A DNA stretch of 64,000 nt. Source: Bedellia somnulentella. Taxonomy: Eukaryota; Arthropoda; Insecta; Lepidoptera; Bedelliidae. The notes under the pieces are model-generated. The model saw only the letters and a program-made list of their open reading frames with translations. It ran no database searches and was not told the origin of the DNA. Shown here piece by piece: positions 1 to 9,835 of this stretch (the stretch's first letter is position 1; each line of letters starts with the position of its first letter). The translations under genes and the position numbers were made by a program. The stretch is taken from the NCBI GenBank assembly GCA_963576735.1, contig OY755196.1:5561912-5625911 (forward strand). The letters run 5' to 3'.

Positions 1-1
1 T

Positions 2-315
2 ATCAAGTTACGCGCTCTAATCGATCAGGGCTCGCAATCTTCCCTTATCGCAGAGCATGCAGTTCAACTACTTGGCTTGCGTCAGCAGCCATGCCAAGGT
101 ATCATCACGGGTGTAGGGGTAAAAGACAGTAGTTGCAAGGGCTTAGTGGTTATAAACCCACTATAGGTGACTACTATTTCTCTACAAACGTATATATAAT
201 GCAACGCCTTATTGTTGTGTTAACAAAACATTTAGTAAGCCGTCATGGTCTTATTTAGAAGGTCTACAGCTAGCGGATCCAGAATTTTATCACAGCAGGT
301 CGGTGTATATGCTGT
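2..315 (+). pseudogene. BEL/Pao protease region, left fragment
   Basis: The first reading frame contains ALIDQGSQSSLI, the active-site region of a BEL/Pao retropepsin, with DQG where DSG or DTG is usual. That frame closes at about 166. After a frame change, the stretch at about 240-315 gives KPSWSYLEGLQLADPEFYHS, the conserved block that follows the protease in BEL/Pao polyproteins. The open frame stops at a TTA where Harbinger sequence begins, and the same protein continues after 2942. This is therefore the left half of an interrupted, decayed LTR-retrotransposon. No LTR is visible, because the element begins outside the window. Confidence 0.75.
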
Positions 316-2329
316 TAGAATTATTAATTACGTTGATTCAAGAAAGGCCTGTAATATGGGATAAGACCATCGACGATTGTAAAAATAAGCGGCTTAAATA
401 TGATTCCTGGAAAGAAATATTTATTCATTTCCAGCCCACATTTGAAGATTTAAGTGGTGATAAGAAAAACAAGTTTGGTAAGTTACAGATATTTAATTAT
501 TAACTTTTTACTTATGCATAGTTGTTTTGATAGGAGAGGCGACCTTCGTTAGATACAAAATATTGTGCAAATCTGTTGCGAACTTCATTAGCCGCCAAAC
601 TTCCGCGAACTGCATTCGTGATAGGTAACTGGATTAGTTCCGATTCTGAATCAAGGGTGGACTCATTTTCACTCGCATTGTGAAACTGAAAGTTTTCCTG
701 TTTATGTATAAAATTTTGCAAAACACAACATGTTTTCACAATATCAACTGCAAAATCGATGGACACATTCATTGGCCGGTGAAAAATTCGCCATTTATTG
801 GATAAAATGCCAAACGCACACTCAACAAATCTTCGCGCTCTTGTGAGTCTGTAGTTAAATGAACGTTTTAATTGATCAAGCTGATGACCACCAAATGGAC
901 GAAGCAAGTGATAATGCAAAGCAAAGGCTTCGTCCGCAACGAACACATATGGCAAATCGTAGTCAATTCCAGGCAAACGTGTTGCATCGGGTAGATTTAA
1001 TCCGTTGTTTGTTAAATTTTTCCAAAATGGGGTCTCTTTAAACACACTGGAATCACACTCCTTTCCGTAGACGCCAACGTCAACAAATATAAAGTTGTAA
1101 TCGCTATATACTACTGCCATCAAAACTATAGAAAAAAAATGTTTGTAATTTAAAAACATCGAGCCACTATCAATTGGCTTAATAAGTCTGATGTGTTTTC
1201 CATCGACCGCTCCTAAGCACAGCGGGAAGTTGGAAGATTCTTGAAATTTGCTTGCAATGTGTAGCCAGTCTTCTTTAGATGGCATTTTGATATATTCTTT
1301 ATACAGTTCTAACCAAATGTAGTGGCATACTTCACGTACGATGCAACTTATGGTTTTTATTCCAATTCTACAGCTATAGTATAGGTCAGTAAAGGTATCT
1401 CCTGTTGCTAGATACCTGAAATATAAAACAAAACGGTTCAAATACTAAAACCCCATTTTAGGTCGGGGTCGATTCAGTTTAGGTCGGGGGTTTTTATAAA
1501 TTTTGAATTTAATAATTATTATTTATTTATTTTCAGGGCAAATGGTGATGAAGAAGTGGACCAATATGAAAGATAGCAGGATAAAATATGACAAAAAAAT
1601 TAATGAATGTAAGTCTGGTTCTTCAGCAAAAAAAATAAGAAAATATATGTTCTATGATGAAATGATGTTCCTTAAAAAAAATTTTGAGCATCGCAAGACC
1701 GATTCTAACATGACTGAACATGTTCATGATTCTAGCCTCAGTAATGAAAATTTTGATAGTGCAGTCCCGAATCAATCAAGCTCGGGATACACTGAACGGA
1801 GTGAGACGCAAAGGGCTAAAAAAAAAGAAAAAATGAACTAAGTGAAGTTGACATTAGGTTTATGAAGTTTATGGATTCAGCAGAACGAGATGAGAAAAAG
1901 AAAAGCCGTAGTATGAACTTATTTATGGGAATCGCTGATACAGTTGACAAGTTCAGTGATGAAAATATGATAGACTTTTAGTTTCAAGTAATTTCAATAA
2001 TTAAAAATATTCAACAAAGACAGTGTACCCAGTATATACCTACATCAAGAGACCAATGGGATCAAGGCCATCAAGGATATTTCAGTGGTACAGCATCCTC
2101 AAATGCGCAATCGTCAACATATGGATATTCTACAGCTGCTAGATCGGGCTATGGAATAAGTCGTCCACAGACGTCTTCTCATGATTTTGGACACGGTTCT
2201 GGTTTAGAGCCAATCCACTACCGACCCGAATCACAATTATCTGTACATAGTGTAAATGCGGAAAGTATCTCGGCAGATTCTCAAGTTTCTATTGAAGACG
2301 AATTCGATTTTAGTAAAGCACTTGAGTAG
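303..2329 (+). pseudogene. MADF-BESS DNA-binding partner protein of PIF/Harbinger element 1
   Basis: Two exons are visible. Exon 1 (about 313-477) gives LITLIQERPVIWDKT followed by KYDSWKEIF, the first half of a MADF (Myb/SANT-like) domain. It ends at a GTAAGT donor at 478. Exon 2 starts after TTTTCAG at 1537 and continues in frame with the third MADF helix (MVMKKWTNMKDSRIKYDKK). A BESS-type helix follows near 1855-2020, then a Ser/Gly/Tyr-rich tail ending at TAG 2327-2329. Harbinger elements encode such a partner to import the transposase and bind DNA. This copy is broken: a frameshift near 1810-1840, a TAG at 1979-1981 inside the BESS helix, and loss of the true start where it abuts BEL sequence. 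Its intron (478-1536) holds the transposase main exon on the other strand. Confidence 0.7.
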
Positions 2330-2726
2330 CATTTTCAGCGTAGTGTATTTTTTGATTTACTTGTTCTTAAATTAATAATTATTAAAATTCAATCACATGT
2401 AATAATTTTGTTTGTGTGCAATAAACAATTATAAACTAAAATATGTCATTTAATTTTGTACCTACTTACCTCAGAGTTACAGCCAATCTTTCTGCGGGCG
2501 ATATACTCTCTCGCATAAAAGTATCTTGATGTTTTAGTTCCTGGGATAATTTTTGGAGCAAGTTGTCGAATGTAGTTTTCTGCATTCTAAAATAATTGTA
2601 AAACTTGTCTTCATCTTCTCTCAATTGATTCTTGACAAGTGTATGAAACGAGCCATATTCCTCCCTTTTTTCTAAAATCGGATGTACCCGAAACCTTGCT
2701 TCCCTTTTTTTTCTATTTTCTTTTTC
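512..2726 (-). CDS. PIF/Harbinger transposase (two visible exons)
   Basis: The main exon (1415 down to 512) encodes a DDE_Tnp_4 nuclease. Catalytic positions are recognisable as GAVDGKHIRL, VADEAFALH and the glutamate in VECAFGILSNKWRIF. It is open throughout. The preceding exon (2726 down to 2470) gives the N-terminal Harbinger block with VHPIL, HTLVK, FYNYFRM and ERLAVTLR. It ends at a GTAAGT donor (2469) that joins in frame to YLATGDTF at 1415, giving roughly 385 residues, a usual size. An acceptor-like AG at 2727-2728 suggests a further short 5' exon that I could not resolve. The intron (2469-1416) contains exon 2 of the MADF gene on the opposite strand. No inactivating change is seen in these two exons. 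Confidence 0.8.
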
Positions 2727-2881
2727 CTATATATATAATAAGCAACTATAATCTTTTTGTTTTCGTAAGAAAATTCATGACGCAGCACGTCCTACACAGC
2801 CCGAGTAAAAAGCGCTACTAGCCAGTACTTACCAATGTCTCGCGCGGTGATTTTGCCGTATCATGTACAAGCTAGCACGTT

Positions 2882-2944
2882 TTTTCAACCGTACGGCTTA
2901 CACACCGTACGTTTGAACAACCGTGTAATGGAAAAGAGGCCTTA
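2882..2944. repeat. Right terminus of Harbinger 1 with TTA target duplication
   Basis: The element ends at about 2941 with ...GGAAAAGAGGCC, directly followed by TTA and resumed BEL coding sequence. TTA is the usual 3-bp Harbinger target duplication, and a TTA also stands at the left junction near 313-318. The terminal region holds a short internal inverted repeat (CCGTACGG / CCGTACG). The matching left terminal inverted repeat is missing, so the left end appears deleted into the first MADF codons. Confidence 0.55.
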
Positions 2945-3357
2945 GGGAAACATTATCAGGGAAAACCAGCTGCTACCAATGGCTCAACAAACACGGCTGG
3001 GGTGGATATTATGTGGCAAAATAAACACAATCCAATCCAATGTAATGTTATTATCAACAATATTGAGGATATAAAACAGTTTTGGTCAATTGAGGATATT
3101 TCAGAGAACACTACCACCTCCCAGGAAGACTTGGATTGTGTTCAGTACTATCAGAAAACCACGACACGCCGACAAGATCATCAAAACCCGCGACCGTAGC
3201 ACAATTTTATAATTTAGAAAGAAATTTAGACAGAAAGAAAGATTTAGCGATCAAATATAGAGCATTTATGAAGGAGTACGAATATTTAGGACACATGTCG
3301 GAAGCCCCAAAATTTAGCAATTTAACATATTACGAGGGGCATGCCAAAAGAAGGTAG
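2942..3357 (+). pseudogene. BEL/Pao polyprotein, right fragment
   Basis: Immediately after the Harbinger terminus the translation reads IIRENQLLPMAQQTRLGWIL, the BEL/Pao segment that directly follows the block ending at 315. After a frame change come FWSIEDIS and DLDCVQYY (3060-3160), and after another change FYNLERNLDRKKDLAIKYRAFMKEYEYLGHM (3215-3300), all typical of the protease-to-RT linker. The frameshifts show decay. The sequence stops matching near 3357, before the reverse transcriptase core. Confidence 0.75.
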
Positions 3358-3513
3358 ATACTCTTTTCTCATTTAATTGACACTGGCAAGCTATACACCA
3401 TCTTATAGGCTGTTTTTTTATTGACATATTAGAATATAGACACTTCTTTTATTTATTTTTTATTTGAATGTGCATCATTTTTCCGAGAATCTGGCGGGAA
3501 TTGACTTGCAACA

Positions 3514-3990
3514 ATGGAGCTCAGTCGACGTGATTTTCACGCTATGATTTATTATGACTTTAAAAAAGGTTTAAAGCCTCAAGAATCATTTGAACTTTTG
3601 GCTCCTACTTTTGGTGAGTCTGCTTATTCCCGAGCAACAGTATTCAATTGGTTTGCGAAGCGAAGACAGGACGGCCGCCAACCGCGGTCACGCAAGAAAA
3701 CGTTCGTGCAGTCGAAAATCTTATTCGCGAAAACCGACGAATTACATATGTAGAGCTAGAGCGAGAACTAATAATTGCATCAGCAGCAATGCAAACCATA
3801 ATTCACGACCACCTTTCTCTCCGTAAACGTTGTTCGAGATGGGTGCCACACAAACTTACCTATGAGCAGAAAGACTGTCGGGTGAATTGGTGCCTATTCA
3901 TGATAGATAAATTCAACGGAGGCAAGAAAAAAAAACGTATATGATATACAGACTGATGACGAGACATGGCTATATAACTATGATCCTGAA
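3514..3990 (+). pseudogene. mariner transposase N-terminal fragment
   Basis: ATG at 3514 opens a mariner-type helix-turn-helix region (FHAMIYYDFKKG, ATVFNWF). After a frameshift near 3655 the translation continues with GRPPTAVTQENV, KRCSRWVPHKL and DDETWLYNYDPES, the segment around the first catalytic aspartate. The match ends abruptly at about 3990, where LINE sequence begins. The other two catalytic aspartates are absent. No terminal repeat was found. It is a relative of the complete mariner at 5841-7135 but clearly diverged from it. Confidence 0.75.
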
Positions 3991-4143
3991 TCATACCCGG
4001 GAGTACCACAGGGATCACATTTGGGCCCTCTGTTGTTTGTAATATGTATCAATGATTTAGTAGAAAACCTTTCTTGTGAATCTCTGCTTTATGCCGATGA
4101 TCTTAAAATATTTTCAACAATAAATTGCATTGATGACTGCTAT
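3991..4143 (+). pseudogene. Non-LTR reverse transcriptase fragment
   Basis: This short open stretch contains GVPQGSHLGPLLFVICIND followed 23 residues later by YADDLKIF, motifs B and C of a non-LTR reverse transcriptase of the jockey/CR1 type. Both ends are abrupt: mariner sequence on the left and an antisense Harbinger pseudogene on the right. It is a roughly 50-codon scrap inserted or joined during rearrangement. Confidence 0.75.
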
Positions 4144-5032
4144 ATGTATTATACTCTTTTCTAGGCGTTTTTCTAAGTTGTGAAGAGTGACACACGCTAA
4201 AAATATATGGCATGCTTTCAAAGGTTGAACACGGAGATGATTGAGACAGGGGAACTTTTCTTTTAATACTCCTAAAGCGTTTTCAACTAATCTTCGTGTA
4301 CTTTTAAACGCTCGCAGAAATCGCATAACTGCTTCGGTTATTGGTATTTCAACTGGGATGTTTGGTGTAATGAGCCATTTTTTCAAAGTATATGCACTGT
4401 CTCATATCAAAATCGCATTTGGGAACAGCCTCCAACCATACTCCCACTGTTGAAACAAAGTTGAATTACGCATCTCTCTTGCGTCAAAAAACTCTAGCTA
4501 AAAAAACTCTAAATTTGGCCCACAAACAACCATGGTATTAATCGAATGCCCACCTTTGAGGTCAACGTACATGTACTCATGTCGCTGAGGTGAATCAATG
4601 GGTATTAATGATCCATCAACGACTCCACCAATTTTTGGAATATTTGCAAATTCTCTAAATAAATGCGGGATAGCTTCGGTATTCTCCGGCCAGCGTACTT
4701 CAATTCCAAACATTTCGTTGACAATTGCAGTCGTAACTCGTTTGATACACCGATGAAAAGTAGCCTTTGACACTCCATGATTATCTCCGCTAACGTGATA
4801 TTGAGATCCCGATCCCATCCAATGCAGTGTACAAAGAATTTGTTGGCAAGGCGTCAAAGCTTTGTTTCTTGGCGTTGGGTGTTCAATACGTGCACCAATT
4901 CTATTTATTAAATATTCTACACTAACTTTACTAAGACGGAATTTTTCCTTAAATGAAAAATCTTCTTATATGTGCAAATTCATCAAGATCACTGTTACTA
5001 TCACTAGCGTCACTACTACTCGCATGGAGAGC
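4114..5032 (-). pseudogene. HARBI1-like transposase pseudogene (second Harbinger family)
   Basis: Read on the minus strand from an ATG at about 5032, it gives an N-terminal acidic segment, FKEKFRLSK, IEHPTPRNKAL, LHWMGSGSQYH, GVSKATFHRC, then the catalytic GGVVDGSLIPID and HSINTMVVCGPNLEFF. It ends with a C-terminal block RRLVENALGVLKEKFPCL containing the last acidic residue. Frameshifts near 4955 and 4495, and a TGA where DSAYTL should begin (about 4405), inactivate it. The family differs from Harbinger 1 and resembles the HARBI1-like group with the GGHSINTM motif. No MADF partner is visible beside it. Confidence 0.75.
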
Positions 5033-5840
5033 CATTCTGAAATACGCGTGTATCAACCACGAAATACTACAATTGTCACGCAAATTCGACATGTGCTCAA
5101 TCTCATGTCAAGATTCTACGACAATTCTACAAATATGTCGACTAAAATAATAATTACTGTTTCACAACACAATTGTAATACATACAATTGTAGCAAAATG
5201 CCTGTCAAGTTTGTAAACATTTCTATAGAAAATATTTCATAAAATTGTAATATGTCACAATTTGCTTGACAATTGTAGTCGTGGTGAAATTGGAGCCTGA
5301 CCACTGCGTCGATTCATCCATGTCTTGTGATTGGCTAGCGGCCGGTGGCGTGATGTGAGTCAGCGCGCTTGCGATGTCTAGGATCTGCATGGCGACAGAC
5401 AACAGTTGAGATTTATTGTCGATACGCACGGATGTAATACTTTTTCTATTGTGTATTGCGCTCCGTAATTGTTATTCTTTATCTTACTGACTATCTTTTC
5501 TTGTTTCTTTTGCACCTTCGTTTTGATTGTATGTTAAGTTTGTTTAATGTAAATTGTGCCTTTGTGTTAAATACAGTGATTACAACATCTTTGTGAACAT
5601 TATTTGTTAGGGTTTCACAGTACAACTTACCCCTTGCACAAAACCACATACAAAACTATGGTAGTTGATCCGGAGTCAGTGTTTCTATTGTATTAAAAAT
5701 AAAGTATTTAGTAGATCTAGAAAGTAAAAACTTTATAAGTTTTTCGGGAAAATGTTGAGATTAAGATTTATTTGAAACATTCATTCATCTTTTAAAGTTT
5801 TACTGAAATGTTATCTTTAATTAGGAACAGTAATAATTGA
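5033..5840. other. Non-coding stretch, no gene recognised
   Basis: No convincing coding sequence. Several CAATTGTA-type words recur between 5070 and 5280, and the middle (5290-5420) is more GC-rich than its surroundings. This may be the 5' flank or terminal part of the antisense Harbinger copy, but I cannot place a terminal repeat. Confidence 0.3.
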
Positions 5841-7135
5841 TACGAGGGCTGCTATTTATGTATCCGGAATAAAAAAAAGAAACAAACATATATCAATTAA
5901 TATGGTTTTATTGCTTCTCAAAATATTCGCCGCTCAGATCTATACACTTTTGCATGCGTTGAAACCAATTTTCATAGCACTTTTTCCACTCAGACTGAGG
6001 TATCTCCAAAACGTGCATTTTGAACGCATCGACTGCCTCTTCGCGGCTCGAAAAACGTTGACCACGTAATTTTTTCTTCACATTTGGAAATAAATAAAAA
6101 TCATTGGGTGCCAAATCAGGGCTGTACGGCGGATGACCTGTCAATTCGATCTTTTGAGCTTCTAAAAACTGAGTTGTGACGGCCGACCTGTGACAGCTAG
6201 CATTGTCGTGATGCAGAATGATTCTACGTTGTCGGTTAGTCTTTCTTATTTGTTCAAAGACTTCCGGCAAACAAATGGTCGTATACCACTCCGAATTAAC
6301 AGTTTTACGATTCTCTAAAGGCACTGTAGCTACATGGCCATTTATACCAAAAAAACAAGCGACCATTTGCTTCAATGTGCTTTTTGCACGAATAACTTTT
6401 GTTGGGTTCGGCTCATCTTGGAACACCCACACCGTGGACTGCTGCTTAGTTTCGGGGTCGTAAGCGTAGATCCAAGATTCGTCACCTGTGTAGATATTAT
6501 AAACAGCTTTTGACGCACCACGGTTGTATTTTTTTAACATTTCTTTGCACCAATCGACACGAGCCTGTTTTTGATCAATACTCAAGTTGTGCGGAATCCA
6601 ACGGGAGCAAATTTTTTTTACAGCTAAATGTTCATGAAGTATCTTATGTATGCTCGTCATACTAATGCCCAGAGATGCCTCTATCTCACGATATGTAACA
6701 TGACGATCTTGAGTTATTAGTTCCCGGACAGCATCGATGTTTTGAGGTACAACGACCGTTTTAGGGCGACCTTCTTTAATTTCATCAGTAAGCTTAGATC
6801 GTCCACGATTAAACTCGCTAAACCAGTGATACACAGTGGTCTTTGAGGGTGCTTCATCCCCAAAAGTTGAAGTAAGCTGATCGATGCACTGTTTTTGAGT
6901 TAGACCACGCCGAAAATCGTAAAAAATCATGGCACGAAAATGTTCACGAGTTAAATCCATGGTGGTGAAGACACGCAATTTTCAAAATGACGCTACGATG
7001 TGAAAACAATTGACAGTCACATAAAAATAAATGTATTCTAAAGCTAAAGAGTTCTATTTTTAAATGATGTAATTACTTTTTAAATTATTGTTCTGTAAGT
7101 GGCCAGTTCCGGATACATAAATAGCAGCCCTCGTA
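5841..7135 (-). mobile_element. Complete mariner transposon
   Basis: A terminal sequence beginning TACGAGGGCTGCTATTTATG at 5841 reappears as its exact reverse complement ending at 7135. The match is 29 bp without mismatch, counting the TA. The outermost TA on each side is the expected mariner target duplication. Between the repeats lies one intact transposase gene on the minus strand and short untranslated flanks. Total length (about 1.3 kb) is typical of mariner. Perfect terminal repeats together with an unbroken gene indicate a recent insertion. Confidence 0.95.
5908..6978 (-). CDS. mariner transposase (DD34D), intact
   Basis: 356 residues, close to the mariner norm of about 345-350. The N-terminal paired helix-turn-helix domain (REHFRAMIFYDFRRG ... 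TVYHWFSEFNRG ... GRPKTV) is followed by a second HTH and the linker signature SRWIPHNL, this copy's version of WVPHEL. The catalytic triad is in place: TGDESWIYAYDPE, HHDNASCH, and the third aspartate in YSPDLAPNDFYLF, with 34 residues between the second and third acids. No stop or frameshift interrupts it. It acts by cut-and-paste at TA dinucleotides. It is the best candidate for an autonomously active DNA transposon in the window. Confidence 0.95.
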   Translation of the reverse strand: MRVFTTMDLTREHFRAMIFYDFRRGLTQKQCIDQLTSTFGDEAPSKTTVYHWFSEFNRGRSKLTDEIKEGRPKTVVVPQNIDAVRELITQDRHVTYREIEASLGISMTSIHKILHEHLAVKKICSRWIPHNLSIDQKQARVDWCKEMLKKYNRGASKAVYNIYTGDESWIYAYDPETKQQSTVWVFQDEPNPTKVIRAKSTLKQMVACFFGINGHVATVPLENRKTVNSEWYTTICLPEVFEQIRKTNRQRRIILHHDNASCHRSAVTTQFLEAQKIELTGHPPYSPDLAPNDFYLFPNVKKKLRGQRFSSREEAVDAFKMHVLEIPQSEWKKCYENWFQRMQKCIDLSGEYFEKQ

Positions 7136-8299
7136 TCTACGGTTTTTCTTATTCTTTTCTGAAGGTAATTATAGATAGATAACTCGTTTATTTATGTTAA
7201 CATAACACCACATACAATATGACAAACAATACATAAAGTGAAAAAAAAACAATATTTTTAAACTTAAAATTAGTGCTATGGTAACACAAACTAGGTCCTA
7301 ACTCAGTGCTTGATATTGCCAAGTGGCAAAACACTGGTTTTCAGTTAAGGCCTACACTACACTACACATAATTAATTAATATACAAACAAAAAATCTGTG
7401 TCTGCCACATTTGAAGTAAACAAAATTAAATAAATAGTAAAGGAACAGACAGTAAACTAAACAAATGCACAACAAAAAATCAATAAAAAACAATATCTTT
7501 TAAAATTATCTTTAAACATATTCGCTTAGTCTCAGAACATTAAATAGTTAAAAGAACAAGAAAAAAAAATCAGTATTCACAAATTCTCAAGTAAAGGTTC
7601 ACATGAGAAAACCAAGCAATACATTTATACATTAGTTATTTTTATAATTTTACTGGAAGTTTACTTGCACGTGTGAGAAAGTCTTATAATTATAGAATTG
7701 GTAGATTTTAATTGAGTTGTGAAAACACTTATAGACATTTTGTTTGTTTATTGCTAAAAGTTTTACGGAAAGTTATCTGATTTTCTTGTTCATAATTTTC
7801 CTACAACTCCAACAATTAATCAAATTCGAGCCGCAGTAAAACATCGATTTGACCATTCATCCTCCGTTTTATGCTTATTGTGTTGTTTGTGCCATATTTG
7901 AGATAGAGACTCTGGATAATTTGCTGTGATTTGTGCCAATATATTGAGACACTTTTAGAGAAAGAGACTCCAAATTAGTTTTAGTAGAGTGCTGTGTTTT
8001 GTGCCAATATATTTGAGACACTTTTAGAGAAAGAGACTCCAAATTAGTTTTAGTTTAGTGGTGTGTTTTGTGCCAATATTTTTGAGGCACTTTTAGAGAA
8101 AGATACTCCAAATTAGTTTTAGGTTAGTGGTGTGTTTTTGAGACAGAGACTTTAATGCGCTGTATTTTGTGAATCCGATTATGTCAATGACTCATGTTTA
8201 TCGGAGGGCATTTGAAACAAAGGTGATTTGAAACAGTACAGATTTCTTGAAACTCAAAACCGTTAGCAAGCTGGCAACATCGCTTTACACCAACTTCCT
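7136..8299. other. AT-rich non-coding region
   Basis: No gene is recognised. The stretch is rich in poly-A and AT words and contains a short tandem repeat in its right half, listed separately. It separates the mariner from the pogo-type element. Confidence 0.5.
7890..8150. repeat. Minisatellite-like tandem repeat, about 70-75 bp unit
   Basis: About three and a half copies of a unit containing GTGCCAATAT, GAGACACTTTTAGAGAAAG and ACTCCAAATTAGTTTTAG run head to tail. The two central copies differ at only a few positions, and the outer copies are more diverged. The repeat lies upstream of the pogo-type reading frame and may be its subterminal region. Confidence 0.75.
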
Positions 8300-8642
8300 T
8301 CTCTCCCGCGGACATATCAGTCAGTTGGCGTCCGTCCCGTAGGTCGAGCGGTTGTGGAGTTTTGTGTGCTATGTAACAAAAATCGTGACAAGTAAGTTTT
8401 TAACGTATTTTTAAGATGCCTATATTTTATTAAGGGTTTTGTATTTTGGTTTAAGTATATATGTTTCAAAAGCCCATTAACTAATGATTTGTTATATATA
8501 TTTGGTACAATTGGTTTCTGTGTATTTTCTTTTTGATCACAGATTCAATAAAACTTGGGAGGTTTTTATTACTGAGGAGATTTGAAACAGGCTGTTTCAC
8601 AAATATTTTGTTTGTTGATTTAATTAGGTTATTTCGTTTCAG

Positions 8643-9600
8643 CATGCCTACTGATTATAAACGAAAGACTGATAGAGGTATGGCGAGTCGCGAGATATAT
8701 GATCTCGCAGCAGAAGAAGTGACCTTGCAACAGAAAAGTCTCCGTGACGCGGCTTCGAGTTACAACCTGAACCATACCTCAATATACCATACCTCTACAG
8801 ATATATTAAGAAAAAAAAACTGCTTATAAAGCTAACGAAACGGCGAATGCTCCAACGGTTGGGTATCCAGAAAAGACTGTTTTTATAGCTACAGAAGAAA
8901 AAGTACAGTGTGACTATCTTTTAATCTGTGCTGCTGCTAACTTTGGCCTAAGAACTAAGGAAGCCAGAACTTTTGCCTATAGTTTGGCTGTTGAATATAA
9001 TAAAAAAAATCCACAAATACAAGTTGCAAGCAAAGGATATATGGAATGTTGACGAATCGGGCATCACGACTGTTCAGAAACCAGACCGCGTCATTGCCCG
9101 ACGAGGACAGAAACAAGTGAGTGCCTTGACTTCCGCAGAGAGGGGAACATTAGTTACTATAGCACTAGCAGGAAATGCCCTTGGGAACCACACACCCCCC
9201 ACGTTTATATTTCAGCGAAAAAGATTTAATGATCACTTTATACGTGATGGACCTATTGGATCAATTTGCACTGCGAATGGGTCAGGGTGGATGCAAGAAG
9301 AAGACTTCTATATATTTCTTGCATTTTTTAAAGACCAAGTTAGCCCATCTAAAGATAATAAAGTCCTATTGTTATTAGATAACCACGCTACACACACTGT
9401 TGTTAAAAATATCGAGTTCTGCAAGGAAAATGGCATAATCCTATTAACTTTTCCACCTCACTGCACCCATAAGTTGCAGCCAATGGACAGAGCTGTTTTT
9501 GAACCGGTGAAAAAAGCAGTCAACACAGCTTGTGACAATTGGATGCGGTCTAATCCAGGAAAAGTAATAATACATTTTAATAATAAAAATTTATTCAGTT
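8643..9600 (+). pseudogene. pogo/jerky-like transposase, N-terminal and catalytic part
   Basis: ATG at 8643 opens a psq-type HTH (MASREIYDLAAEEV, SLRDAASSYNL). A frameshift in an A-run near 8812-8820 moves to KANETANAPTVGYP and GLRTKEARTFAYSLAVEY. After a second break near 9000-9010, with an apparent internal deletion, the DDE_1 catalytic domain follows: DIWNVDESGITTVQKP, LLLLDNHATH and FPPHCTHKLQPMDRAVFEPVKKA. The coding match ends at about 9567 with NPGK, at a possible GT donor. This is a degraded Tc1/pogo-superfamily transposase. Confidence 0.85.
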
Positions 9601-9835
9601 TTCAAAAGTACATAATATTCGTCTTAACCTAGTAAGTTATTTAAAGTACAAAATATAACATTTTCCTGTTCCTGAGCTAGGTAATTTACCTGTATTTCAG
9701 GCAACAATAAACAAAAAAGGCTTAAACTATCAGTTTTCATATAATGGTATTGGTAAGTAGTGTATAAATTATTATCAGACTCGATTGTATCTAACTAATT
9801 GTATTATTATGATAAAAAAATAAAAACATCTTATA

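Noticed and set aside
340..365. AGGCCTGTAATATGG near 340 as the left terminal repeat of Harbinger 1
   Set aside because: It resembles the right end only over a few bases and lies inside the MADF coding sequence; the true left end appears deleted.
4862..5242. 126-codon plus-strand ORF
   Set aside because: It is the reverse complement of the Harbinger pseudogene N-terminus plus non-coding flank, with no domain and low-complexity composition.
7890..8150. CRISPR-like repeat
   Set aside because: The repeats are long, contiguous and degenerate with no unique spacers, in a eukaryotic setting; it is a minisatellite.
8533..8642. Upstream ATG at 8533 as the pogo transposase start
   Set aside because: The segment lies in a probable intron ending TTTCAG, and the family's N-terminal motif begins at the ATG at 8643.
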